64,000 nt of DNA from Azadirachta indica. Lineage: Eukaryota > Streptophyta > Magnoliopsida > Sapindales > Meliaceae. A program made the translations under genes and the position numbers. Within the stretch, counting starts at the first letter, position 1, and every line of letters begins with the position of its first letter. The DNA lies in the NCBI GenBank assembly GCA_022749755.1, contig CM040443.1, forward strand, positions 9,583,744 to 9,647,743, read 5' to 3'. The notes below the pieces were generated by a model, which saw nothing but the letters and a program-made list of their open reading frames with translations, was not told the origin of the DNA and made no database searches. Shown piece by piece: positions 1 to 13,100 of this stretch.

Positions 1-59
1 TATTAATAACATATCAGATGCTTATTGAATTATGATCCACTAATTTTTGTGATTCTCAG

Positions 60-2279
60 CTGCTTGCAGAGGCTACAAAGCAAATCTTTGGTTCATTGAA
101 GAGTACAAATGATGTTTCAAGTGTGCATTACATTGACTCTGATACGGTTGGTGCTCATGAAACAGTCAAGGTGAATGATTGTGGAATTCCTGAGTGGGCA
201 CAAGTTCTTGAACCTGTAAGAAAGCTTCCCACTAATGTGGGAGCCAGAATCAGAAAGTGTATCTATGATGCTTTAGATAAAGATCCACCAGAATGGGCCA
301 GAAAAAGATTAGAACACTCGATCAGTAAGGAAGTCTACAAGGGAAATGCTTCGGGGCCGACTAAGGTGCTTATCAGCAATATCTTTTTTGTTAAGAAAGG
401 AAAAAATATATTTGCTTTAATAATTTTATTTAATTCATTAAGGTTGAGTATATTTTTCCATTTTTTTCAGAATTATCTAGTGGTCAGTAGCACTTTGTTG
501 ATGCAAATGGTAATACAAATCAATCAGTTTTTTTAAATCTTGTGGCTGACTGGTTAGCTGTATTAAGCTTCCATTTTAAAAATTTTTAATAGTTTTAACA
601 CGCTTAGTTGGAGTTTGAAAATCTTTGTAGTTGGCCATGGTGTGCCAGAGTAGTTTCAACAATTGTATGTTCTTTATTCAGTATATTTTTTGTTGAAAAT
701 TTGGTTGAAACAGACTCTCAATCTGCCTCCCATTGTTGGCACCTTTAGCTTTAATGATTCGTTGAACTTTCTATTTTAGAGACATTGATTTCAAAGTAGT
801 ATTCTTTTTGAAATTTTGGCAATCAGGAAATAAGTTGTTTGTTGTTACCACATAATGCTTATAAATGCTTTTCCAGTCAATATGGTTCAGAACTGTGCAA
901 GTGCATATACAATTTTTTGTAATCTCTGTTGTGCACTGAAAGGAATCATTTAGTAAGATCTTAATAGTTGCTTTTTCATTTTGAGCTGTAATGGAATAAC
1001 TTGAATTTTGCATCTTCATTTACTGGAGAGTTGCTTTCCTCATCAATATTTTCATGGTTGTCAAAATGTCCCCATGTCTCTTTGTGCAAGCAATTTCCTA
1101 ACTTGTTATTGATTTATTACAGAAAGCTGTTCTAGCAGTATTGGCAGACGTGTGCGGTGAAGATCAGCAGCAGAAACCTAATAGGAAGAGGAAAAACAAG
1201 TGTGTTACTTCTGTATCTGAGGTGATCATGAAGCAATGCCGAAAAGTGCTTCGTTGTGCTGCTGCTGCTGATGATGAAAAAGTGTTCTGTAATTTGTTGG
1301 GAAGAACACTTCTTAATACTTCTGATAATGACGATGAAGGACTTCTTGGATTTCCTGCGATGGTGCCTCGTCCTCTGGACTTCAGAACCATTGATCTGAG
1401 GTTGGCTTTTGGGGCCTATGGTGGATCGCATGAAGCTTTCCTAGAGGATGTTCGTGAGGTATGCATTGTTTTACCTAATTTGTTTGACCTACTTCACCCT
1501 ATCTGTTATCTAGATTATTCTGCTCAATTCACCTGCAGAGATCTAAACAGTACTTACAATTGGTGATATTTGGTGTGAGGACATGATTTATGATCGTGTG
1601 ATATTTGGACAGTTGAAATAATTTGATTTTCCTTTTTACTTATGATACCTGGCAGGCATCATATTTTGCTTCATCAGTTTGATGGATAGCTTAAGACACT
1701 ACTTATTGATAGTTCTACTCAAACTTCAAATTACCAAAGCATTAATCTCTCATATTTGGTGTGAGGATAAGATTTGTGACTGAGGGACATGTTGTCAGTT
1801 AAAATTCTTTTCTTTAATTTTCCTTTTTTATTTATGATACTTGATAGACATTGTATATTGCTTCATCAGTTTGATGGATAGCTCAAGATAGTATGTTTTA
1901 CTGTTAGTGTGTTGTATTTGAAGATAAATTTTGTATTATTTTCTTTTGGCAGGTTTGGCATCACATTCGCACTGCATATAGCGATCAATCTGATTTACTG
2001 CAGTTGGCTGAAAAATTATCTCAAAATTTTGAGACAATATATGAAAAAGAGGTTTGTTGGTACCGCTCTTCCTCCTTTCCTATAATTTTTCTAAATACGT
2101 TTCTTCCTTAGCTGTCATGCCATAATGATCCATCTATATTGCCACTTGTAAGAAAGCATCACTATTGCTTCTTGTTATCCCGAAACTGCTGGTAATCGAA
2201 GCATTGTTAGGAGGACCTTAATGGAAAGAATTGTAGATATCCCTCAAAAAAGAAGAAAAAAGCAGAAGAAGAAGAAGAA

Positions 2280-2311
<32 letters not shown>

Positions 2312-5300
2312 AGAAGCATACTAAGATTTGCAGCACTACATTTAATTTTGACTTTTATTGATGTGTGTACACTGGCATAACCTTGCCAAAAGAAGGAGGG
2401 GTTTGGTGGGGGGTGGTGTTTAGGGGAATAGAGGCCACTTGGGTTGCAAACCTATTTTTCTTTGAAATTCAGAATTTTCATTTTTGGAAAGCATTAATTG
2501 TTGAATCTTTAATGCATATTCTGATTGGAAGCTGCTTGAGGGAGTAGAATTTTAGACTTAATATGCAATAATAACTGGCGCCAGGTAGTTTTTATGATGA
2601 ATAAATTGACATAAATGATGAGGTGCCTAGGAATTGAAAGAACACAAGAGAGCTTCTGTAACTGTGGTTGTAGTTAAGGTGCAACTATTGTTCGTTCTTA
2701 AAGTGGCCCATTTGCAACCATTTCTTATATCAATTTCTTGCATAAGGAATAACATTACTACACGAGTATTTTTTATCTCCCTCTCAACGATTCTGCATTA
2801 GCAGGGGGCCCAATAAGCAACTATTGCGGTAAAATATGGGCTGAGGTCTATATGCTTCAGTTAACTAAGCAAGTTGATTCTCTTTCTTGACCACTTGTGG
2901 ATAATTTTCCAGGCTCCATTATCTGTCATTTCATGTAGTCTTGCACTGCATATCACCAGCAGTAGTTTGTAAGAACACCAATCTTTAGGTTAAGTAAATG
3001 CCCCTGGCGACAACATATTGCCTCTAGCAATTTAGTCTCTGCAACTGCAGATGAGCAGCTTTGTAGCCTCATTGGCTTGGCGTGAAGTTCGTCATGCCTA
3101 TAAAGTGCAATATGTACTGGAAGCCTTTTCCTTCACTCAATCTTAACTCACCTGATGTAACTTGAGTGTTAACACTGTCAATACCTGCTGCAGGTTCTCA
3201 CCCTTGTCGAGAAATTCAATGATTATCTGAACTTAGAGTGCTTAAATTCTGAAGCCAAAAAGGAAATGGAAGATATTCTTGAGTCTGCAAGTGACATTCC
3301 AAAAGCTCCTTGGGATGAGGGTGTCTGTAAAGTATGTGGCATAGATAAAGATGATGACAATGTTTTATTATGTGACAAATGTGATTCCGGGTATCACACA
3401 TATTGTTTAAACCCCCCTCTTGCAAGAGTCCCTGAAGGAAACTGGTATTGTCCCCCCTGTCTCACTGGCAATTGTAGCAACCAGTATACTTCACAAGCTC
3501 CTCAGGTCACTACCCGAAGCCAGAAAGAGAAATATAATGGCGAGTTCACTCGTGGGATTTTGGAGGCGCTGTCCAATTTGGCTGCTACAATGGAAATGAG
3601 AGACTACTGGCAGTACAGTGCAAAGGAGGTTTGTCTACGGTCCTATTCAATGCTTTTTGTTTCAGTAGATCCATTTGCATTCTGAGTAGTATAGTTTTTT
3701 AGGCTTTATTTGGTATTGAGGTGTTATAGATTTGAAGCCATAATTGCTATGGAATCAGAAAAATAAGTGGGTCCGGCCAACATTAGTGTTACCAAACAAT
3801 TTTTTAACATCGCTTTCAAAATATAATAAAAGCACCGCAATCTCAAACAAAGCTCTAATATCACCATACTTATTTTTATGTATTGTATTTGATTGCTAGT
3901 TTGAATGTTAATGGCACTATTGAAACTGTCTTGGACTTTAGTTTCCACTGTGAGTTTAAGTTTGTCAATCATCTGCATTAAAATGGAAAAAAAATGATAA
4001 TATTATGCCTCATTTTCAGTAATCGCAAAGGCCTCAGCTCTGCTTACATGAACAGTAATTCTTGTCTCGTGTTTTCACGCAGTGGAAATGTAATGTAGTA
4101 TTGGGAAACCAAGCTCACTTCTTGTTTGGGATATTCAATCTGTTGGTTATAGTTTTATACCTTCATTATAAAGTAATTATTATAGCATGATAGGCATTGG
4201 ATTTATTTCTTTGACTTGGCTTTCTTTCTTTCTTTGATGCAGAGGATATTCCTTCTGAAGTTTTTGTGCGATGAGTTGCTGAATTCTGCCAATATTCGTG
4301 AACACCTGGAACGATGTGCCTCTGTGTCTGCTGACTTGCAGCAAAAGCTTCGTTCATTGTCCATAGAATGGAGAAACTTGAAATTCAGAGAAGAAATCCT
4401 TGCTGGCAAAGTGGTGAGAGAAAACGGAAGTGTCCTTGGTGGTGCAGGAAGATGTGGAACAGGATTTGCCACTCTGCATACACACTATGGTAAATTGATG
4501 AGGCAGCCTCCTAGTGGAAGTGGCTATTTGTCATCCTTAACCAGTGATCTGGTGTTTTTGGATGATGGTGTGCAGTTGTACGGAGCAAATGATTTTAGAA
4601 AACAGCCTTGCTGGCTTTATTCAAAAGGCATTTCAGTGACACAGCCTAGTTGCAGTGAAAATCAAATTGGAAAGGCTCCTTATAATGAGTTTCAAGTACA
4701 TCAACATTCTGATAAGGACAATATCTTGAGAACTGATAGTCCCCAGTATGATCTGCCTCTTTCTGTTTGTCAATCACAAAAACAAGACTCTTCACTAGAG
4801 TGTGCTGCCAGGAGTAACAGAGGGCTTGATTCAGAAAACAGTTGTAAAAGTGGTCCTATGCAGCCTACCTGTGATGTTACACAAGGCCATATTTCATCAG
4901 ATAGAAGTAAAAAACATTCAGCTGAGCATATACGTGCTATGCTTACGAATCCTGAAAATGTTGTTCCTGGCCATCAAAGCATTGTTCAACATGATATGAA
5001 TGAGTCAAATGCCCATGACCTCCACAGGAATGTACTTAAGAACGAGATTGCTGTTCTGCAGGATGCAATTGCCTGTCTAGAGTCAGAACTATTTACGGTA
5101 TCTCTGCGGAAGGAGTTGTTGGGTAGAGATTCTGCTGGACGATTATATTGGGCCTTCTTTAGGCCAAATACATCTCCATGGCTGCTTGTTGAAGGAACTA
5201 CACTGCTAGAGCAGAAGATCATAGAGCATGGAGACTCATTCGCTAATAATTTGACTTTGGGATGTTCTTCATTTGAAACAGAATACAATGAAATGTCAAC

Positions 5301-7476
5301 ACCTTCTTCATGGTTTTCTTATCAATCTGATACAGAAATTGAAGAACTTATTGAATGGTTGACAGATAGTGACCCAAGAGATAAAGAACTGGCTGATTCC
5401 ATATTAGGGTGGCGAAAGATTGGATATAAGGACTCCAATAAAGGTAGAAATTACGTTCAGGGTGAAAGTCTACCTGGTTCTTCAGAGCGCACAAAAAATG
5501 AAGCAGCTGTGAATTATAATGGTCTTCTGACTAAGGCTTTGATTGTATTGGAGAAAAAGTACGGCCCTTGTTTGGAAACAGAAGCCAGTAAAATCTCAAG
5601 CCAGAATGCAGAATTAACTTGTAAGGAGAGGATGTACCGGTGTGACTGCCTAGAACCTGTATGGCCTACTAGATTCCATTGCCGCTGGTGCCACCTGTCA
5701 TTTTCCACTAGGTATGAACTGGAGGTGCATAATGGTGGCAAATGTTCCTCTCCGAGCAGCAAGGCAGATGATGAGGCAAGAAAAGGGGCAGGGATAATGA
5801 GGACTGAAACAGTGGGTAAAGGTATGCCTGAGAGTTTAAAGCATGAGACTGTCATTGGGCCATTTGAAATTTCAAAGGAGTTGGCCTGCCCATTTGACAT
5901 TGAAGAGATTAGTGCCAAGTTTGTGACAAAAACCTCTATTAAGGAATTGGTTCAGGAAATAGGACTTATTGGATCAAATGGTGTTCCATCATTTGTGCCA
6001 AGCATTTCACCATATCTGAGTGACCCCGCTTTGAAATTAATTGATTTGTGTAAAAATGAGGTTAATCAAGGTGATAAGTCCACAAATGTGGAAAATCAGT
6101 TGGAATATTCAGTACAAGGGACCAAGAATTCCAGTTCGAAACCTGAGAATATATGCAGCAACTCAACCAGGAGATCCACTTTTAGTCACAGTGATGAGGA
6201 AGTGCTAAAATGTAGAAAACTAAATCTAAATTTCGTGAATGAAAAAAGAGATCAATCTTTCAAATATAGAAATCCTAAACTTAAGATTGGTAACTGCTCT
6301 ACTATTCATGAGCCTTCATTGAGACCTCTCGGGAGAAGGAGTATTCAAATTCTTAGGCAACTGAAAATCAACTTGCTTGACATGGATGCTGCTGTCCCAG
6401 AACCAGCACTGAGGTCTTCAAAGGCTTGCTGGGAAAAACGATGTGCCTGGCGTGCATTTGTCAAATCTGCCAAGTCAATCTTTGAGGTCTGTATATTTTA
6501 CTTTACTTCAAAATATTCTTTTCTGTGTCAAGTGTTTGATTGAAATGATTAAGTATTTACCAACAAACTCTTTCTGAAGTTGCTAGGAAACAAAAAATAC
6601 AAGGGAATCTCAGTGTTGTCATTCCCAATTGCAATACAATTTGCCAAGCTAATCCCTTTTTTCCTTTTGGAAGTCTGAACTTTATTGTATGCTCCTCAAG
6701 TCCTTTTGTGCTTGTACTGGTTCCTTTTTTGGTATGCTCTCCAATAATTAGTAATGCTGCACTTTTTATGTGAAACTTCATACCAGTAACATTTGAAATC
6801 AATTAATAAAATTATAGTTTGACCAATCAATTTCGACTAAGGTTAATTTTAATATTGTATGGTGAAAGCAACTTACAATGATGTTACATTGGTAACTTTA
6901 GGGGGATTATACTTGTGGTCGTAGCACATCATCTTTCTTTTTGTTTCCGAAGAAGAATATTATTTTGTTCATCCTATTATATAATTGGGGTAAAAGTTTC
7001 TGTATTGGTAGTGAATGTGATGATGTAGTGGCCTGCTTGCATTTCTTAATTCTGTGTTACTTCGATTCCCCTTTTGTGTCTCATTGAATTGAGCTATTGA
7101 GTCAAATTTTCACTTATTGATTCTGCAGATGGTTCAAGCGACCATAGTATTTGAAGACATGATCAAAACTGATTACTTACGCAATGGATGGTGGTATTGG
7201 TCCTCACTCTCGGCCGCGGCCAATATTGCAACACTTACCTCTCTTGCACTTCGCATGTACACCCTGGATGCTGCCATTGTCTACGAGAAGCATTGTGCTC
7301 CTACAGATATTCGAGAGCATAGTAGCAGGCCAGATAAAGATATTCCGCCTTGCAAAGATTCCACAAATTACACCAAACTGGGCAAGCCAGTCCCAAAAAC
7401 TGCAAGTTCAGATCCAACTGACATCTCTAAGTCAAGAAGTAAATCTGGAAAGAAAAGGAAAGATTTAGGAGGATAA
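60..7476 (+). CDS. MBD9: MBD9-like chromatin protein (3' part; bromodomain, PHD)
   Basis: C-terminal 1255 codons of a large nuclear chromatin reader; the 5' exons lie left of the window. Exons read as 60-365, 1123-1458, 1953-2051, 3194-3628, 4243-6486 and 7129-7476 (stop TAA 7474-7476). All junctions are GT-AG and all exons are multiples of three. A bromodomain-like segment runs from about residue 115 to 245 of this fragment (exons 2-3). A C4HC3 PHD finger is encoded at about 3326-3466 (CKVCGIDKDDDNVLLCDKC, then CDSGYHTYC and WYCPPC). A WHIM/WSD-like motif follows at about 5100-5190 (LLGRDSAGRLYWAFF), and a Cys/His cluster at about 5633-5745 (CDCLEP, CRWC, H, C). The single 2.24-kb exon is typical of this family. 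Known for Arabidopsis MBD9: it works with ISWI/SWR1-type remodelers and affects H2A.Z deposition and flowering. The methyl-CpG-binding domain itself is not in the visible part, so the name rests on domain order and recognised sequence. Confidence 0.88.
1564..1889 (+). repeat. Diverged direct duplication inside MBD9 intron 2
   Basis: Two copies of roughly 135-140 bp (about 1564-1698 and 1752-1889) share blocks such as atatttggtgtgagga, tttcctttttna and cttcatcagtttgatggata, in the same order and orientation. They lie within the intron between exons ending at 1458 and starting at 1953. No coding potential is seen. It is probably a local tandem duplication. Confidence 0.75.
2251..2316 (+). repeat. 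(GAA)n purine microsatellite in MBD9 intron 3
   Basis: A run of GAA/AGA trinucleotides with a few interruptions lies in the 1.14-kb intron between 2051 and 3194. It is a pure purine strand, potentially polymorphic and able to form triplex DNA. Confidence 0.95.
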
Positions 7477-10100
7477 ATTGTGGGGAATGCATCCCCTATC
7501 AGTGAGAAACCTAACTTAGTAGGGTATATCCTGGCAGCATGGTAGATGACATATCCTAGTGTTTAGAATAATTATTCACTTTTCTAACCTGTTACTGTAT
7601 ACCAGCTGTTGCTGGGCTTTGGGGGAGGGGTGGCTGAAAATGGTGCCTTGGTGCCTCCTTGTGTGTGTATATATGAAGGTAGTCTTACACACTAACCTTA
7701 ATGTTGAATTAAATTGGAGTTGCAGGATGCTATCTATGCTGATGATTTTTAATTGAATTTTGGTAGAGTTGCATTCTGGAACTGGCTTCTGGCTCTGGGA
7801 ACTTAAAAGAGGCTTGCTGTCATCTTCTGGAGAGCATGACTAATATCCATGCTTTAAAGTCAACTGATGTAACATCATACGTAAAGTCAATTTACGTGAG
7901 ATACAAAACAGAGGTGTTATAAGTTGCATTGTAGTAATCTAATATGTATCATCAATTCTTGTATACTTGGTTGTCTGTCCAGCGGCTTGTTTATGGAGGA
8001 AATTGGATTGCAGCGGATGGGATGGGCTCTTTAACATGACCATGGTAGAACCTAATTTTTTTTTTTTGTTTTCCCATGAAGGACTTTGAGCTTGTATAAT
8101 GTCTAAAATAGCCTTTTCTTTTTCTACCTAAAAAAAAAAAAAAAATTGAAGGCAACTCTAAAACTCAATTTTTCCTTTTCTCTTGCAACTTCTTCCTCCT
8201 TGGGAAAACCACTTTTTTACACTGGTATAATGTTTAATTTACATAATTGAATATTTGGTTGTATATGGCACAAAAGAATTTGTTAAAACATTGTATCATT
8301 TGGCAAATGATTAGGTAAATGTACTTAACATTTCGGATAGATTCTGAAAAATTATTCAGACCTGTCTGGAAATTAAATTAAGAAAACCAAAGGGGTGTGG
8401 AAGATACTTTTCAAAGCTAGATATGTCTAGCAAAATATTTTGAAAAATGAGACACGTCCGGTTCATTATAGATGGAGTGCGTGCTATAATATTACAAAAC
8501 AGAAAAAACAAAGCAAATTACGAAGTTGTTTTCGTCAAAATAATTAACCACATTCGTTCCTAGAGTCTTTTGAGATGGTAACGGTAGGGGAGCCCTACAT
8601 GTTTGTCAAATTGTGTCTGGTACCATCACATCTCCCGCGTTGATGTATTACCCTTTTCTCGCCTTGGAACAAAATTCGATTTTGTCCTGCAATAAAATTC
8701 TTACTTCTAGTAGATCTCAAGTAAAGCTTAACAAGTTGGTGTTCGAGATAATATAATTTCCTTACATTTACAATTATTGAACTTATTTTCATCGTTTATG
8801 CTAACTCATTCGCTATAGTAAACCGTTACATATTTTAAAAAAACTCATGAAAATAATGTGAAAATAAAATATGGTAAAGTATTTCACCAAGTTGGAAGTC
8901 AAGCAAAATCAGTATTTCTCATGCAATTTGAATTTTGTATTTCTTTAACAATGCCGACAAAACTCAAATAATTATTAATAAATCCACTAAATATTCATCT
9001 TAAAATTGTATATTATTACGAAAGCAAAATGTAAAGATTTTTATATTTTTTTAAAGCGCGAAATTATAACCCAGATGCTTGTTAAATAACTTGACAATGT
9101 AGTCTGACTACAAACTGAAATGAGTAGAGAGTTTATTCAACTAGCTTTGTATTATGAATTAAATGGGAAAAGACGTTTAGTTTGAGAGAGAGAGTATGTT
9201 GAGAGAATAGAGAAAATGAATGAGGTTTTATGGTTCTAGACAGTCTAACTGAGGACAAAGGTATACAGTAGGGTATTTTCCAAAACTAAGGGGTCCAAAA
9301 CTATCACCATGTATTTTAGGGGTCGAAACTGATTTTAAGTTTTCAAAGGCAACAGATGCAGCAGACAAGGGTGGAATTCAACGCTTGCAGGCTTTGGATT
9401 TTATAGGACAGTATCATCATCTCAAGTACCACAAGAAGCGTCCAACAGAAACGTGCCGTAATGGTATGATGGCAAGATACTACAAACATCCGTATTCAAG
9501 AAGATGAAATCAACTTCATAGAACAAATAAGCGGGAATCTTCGCGCGAAAAGGCGAGAGATATATATAATAAAAAAACTTTGGTTGGTATTATTAAGGGC
9601 TGATGCCAAGCCCTACATGCACTTTCGTTTCAGGCAACAAATTAAGGCAAGTCTTCTCTTTCCCCCTTGACTTCTTTAGGCCTCCTAAAGATAGAACCCA
9701 TGACGGATCAACTAAAATAGAATAACTTCTACAGAAACACTAGACTAGAAGCATCAGCATCATTAACTTGTGATGGTATTGCAAATTGACAACTTAAATT
9801 TATGCAGAATCTCCGCACCTATAATCATTAATATCACAACTAGAACTTCCATTCAAGAATTCTTTTGATACAAGCACAGCGTCCTCAATTCAGAGTACAA
9901 AATTAAACTCATTTCTTGAGGTTAAAAAGTCGCACTTTGGAGCAATACATATTCATGAACAAGGATACAACTTCATCATGACTCATGTTCTGTTCTACAG
10001 CAATAACGGTGAGTTGACTCTAAAAACAGCACACTAATTATGAATACAATAACAAGAATCAGCCTTGCAGCCACCTGTAACAAACAAAAACGAGATCCAT
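7477..10100. other. Intergenic region between convergent MBD9 and RBM25
   Basis: The two genes end tail to tail here. The first few hundred bases after 7476 should be MBD9 3' UTR, and the bases below 10101 RBM25 3' UTR (the 3' UTR may itself be spliced). Poly(T) and poly(A) runs occur at about 8059 and 8132. The rest is AT-rich with no convincing ORF, RNA gene or repeat that I can recognise. Confidence 0.6.
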
Positions 10101-13100
10101 TTAAGATTTTGACCTCAAAGCAAGACCTGTCTCTACCTTCTTGATTTCGAAGATTAGCATCCTCCACATTTTGAGCACAAACATTTCCGCTTCGTCATCT
10201 AAAATAGTTTGCAGCAACTCCAGCATTTGGGATGCCTTCACATGCTCTTGAGTACTGGATACAATATAGTCCACCAAGGTGGTTTCTTCTTCTCCCAGAA
10301 ACTCTGTAATCTTTTTTGAAATCCATGGTCTCATTCTCTCATGCAGCTCATGCTAGTATATAAAACATCAACAGAATAATATTTTAGAACATATTGGACA
10401 TAAAATAAATTGCATTTTGAACATGACGTAAATACATAAAAACATCAGTCAACAGAGGTATTTGAAATCATTAATTATACTATCAATAGGACCGTATCAT
10501 AATCACAATGCTGCATTAATCAAGAAATACAAAATTAGGACAGTTGTAAAACACAAAATATCTTTTATATAGGACACATTTGACAAACATTTTCCAATGA
10601 TGCAATGATAATACCCAAAAAATTCATTTATTCAGCTTCAGCCATTTTGCATCCATCAACTTTTGATCATCAAGGAAATTGAATAAGCATAATGAAGCAG
10701 TGACATCACATAACGTGCATTGCATTTGTTACCAATTGATCTCACAGACAACAATCCCATAACATGAGGCGGGCATAAATTCATGCCAAAGCTATATGTC
10801 CACTATAGGTAAAGTAGGAAATATCCCAATGGTCCAACAAAGCAGTTAAATATCTCGTCTTGGAAAAGGCCTCAGAATTGGGAACTCAAAAGGTCAATAT
10901 TGCCCCAAAAGAGAGAGAGAGAGAGAAGAAAGCACTTATTCCCTATCATGGAGAATCCACAGACCAAACAACCATTTTTCTCTCTCCTGAAGCAGAAACT
11001 TAAAAAGAAAAGTAATCAGATCTTGGGCATTAATAAGAAGGTTAGTTACCTTGTCATACACAGCCCAATTTATCTCATATGAGAACAACTCCTCCTTGGT
11101 CTTAGGGATCATATCAATTAATTGTTTTGCATCCAAAAGTTTCTTGTTATCTGGTGTCTTCACCTTATCTAAACCATGTTCCCGATCTCTATCCCGGTCA
11201 AGAATCTTCTCTGTGTTCTCATCTCTGGGGCGATTATAATCCTCATCACTCCGGTCTTTCTCCCGATGGCTCGACCTATCATGTGAGCGTCTACTTCTTT
11301 CTCTTTCTACATCAGGCTTCTCTTCTTTGGGATTGACATTTGAAATGCGCTTAGCAAATTCTGCTGCTGCAGCCAAGTTTGGTGGGGTTGCTCCAGAAAC
11401 TATAGGTTGAGCCGCCTGCAGTTCCTCAGTTGAGTAATCAATCGGAACCAGGGGCCTCATCTTTCTATCCTTATCAGCATCATCATCATCCTCCTCATGG
11501 AAGACAGAAGGGACAGCTGTTCGTTTTCCAGAGCCAACAAGACCAAACCCCAATTTTCTTGCTGGGACATTGCCACTCTGCCGCACATCTGATGCAGCAA
11601 TGAATACATTAGTTGATTCATTCGCGGCACCATTTTGTAAAACCGCATCACCTGCAACACAGAATCGTATAACATTTCCAAAAAATGGGTACGCAAAACT
11701 ACAGAAACACAGAGGAAGAGAGCAAAATTAGAGCTGAACATGCAACAAAAACATTAACAGGAGAAAGAAGGGCTTACCTGTCAGATGATTTTCGGGAATA
11801 GAATCACCCTCATAATCTTGCTCAACAGTTTTATCTTTGTTTTCAACAGCAGATTCATCATCTAACACAGTTTTTTCACTTCCATTTGGTGCATGGCCAG
11901 ACAAAAGCTTTAACAAATCTCTTTGTCGCTGCTGCAGCTGTTCCTCGTCAGCCCTCCTGTTGGCCTCAGCAATTTCTTCCTCTTCCCTTGTCTGGTCAGC
12001 CAAATCATCTTCTTTTTCTCGTATCCTCTTCCTCCTCTTTTCCTCTAACACACTCCTACGCCACCTTTTCCGTGAATCATCATCATCATCTTCTTCATCA
12101 TAAAGGATCTCTTTCTTCCGCTTGCGTTCCCTCTCTTTCTCCTTCTCCTTCTCATACTGTCGCTCTTTGTCTCTCTCTCTTTCTCTATACTCCCAATCTT
12201 TAAGACACCTTTCAAACTCCCGCTCAGCCTCCTCAATCTTCCTTCTTTGCTCTCTCTCTTTCCTAACTCGTTCTCGTTCTGCCTCCCTTTCATATCTATC
12301 AATTTCCCGTTCCTTTTCTCGCTTCAAATCTCGCTCTCTATCTCTATCTCTATCTCTGCTTCTTCGGTCATGCACCCTGCTTCGATCAGGTGAGCTTGTG
12401 TCAGGCCTGTCATGTTCGCTTGTTGCTTTTGTGTCACTAGTCGTCTCATCATCAGGTTTATCTTCAGCTGTATCTTAAAATTATAAGCATCACAAATCAA
12501 ATATACATTGAAAAAGTAAAAGAAAAAGGAAAACATTCTCCAATGACAACATATAGTAATCAGATTATATATAACGGCCATAAAGGCTCACCATTTCTAA
12601 TCATATCCACATCAGAGTCGCCATCCCTTGTCTTAGCTTGCAATTCCAAGTTAGAAATCCCAGAACCATCCATGGTTGTTTGAAGAGGTGGCGGAGGAAG
12701 AGGATTAGCCTTTAACCTCTCTTCAATCATGCTTGTAAGCTTCTCCAAAGCCTCTCGATCAGCTTGCATATCCTCATCAGTTACAATCCCAAAATTAGCA
12801 GGGTAATGATTTTCTTTGTTTCCTGTTTCATTTTCCTTCTTCACATCATCAGGGGGTTTGGTGGCTTCATTTTCAACACCTTGCGAAATTTCATCTTCTT
12901 TCTCAGCCCCTGCATCCTGAGTTTCCTTGAGTTTCTCTTTGTTTTCAGTTTTTTTCTCAACATAGCGCTCCAGATATTCTCTTGTTGCTTGATCAACATT
13001 CAACTGTTGATGATTAAATAAGTAAAGAAAAATCAAATATCTGAAAAGAATCACTATCAAACAAATTTATCAAGACAATTAAGGAAAGAAAACTAGCTCC

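Noticed and set aside
11837..12478. Plus-strand ORFs rich in Ser/Leu/Phe opposite RBM25 exon 5
   Set aside because: They are mirror frames of the Arg/Glu-rich coding repeat on the minus strand, with no start context or domain.
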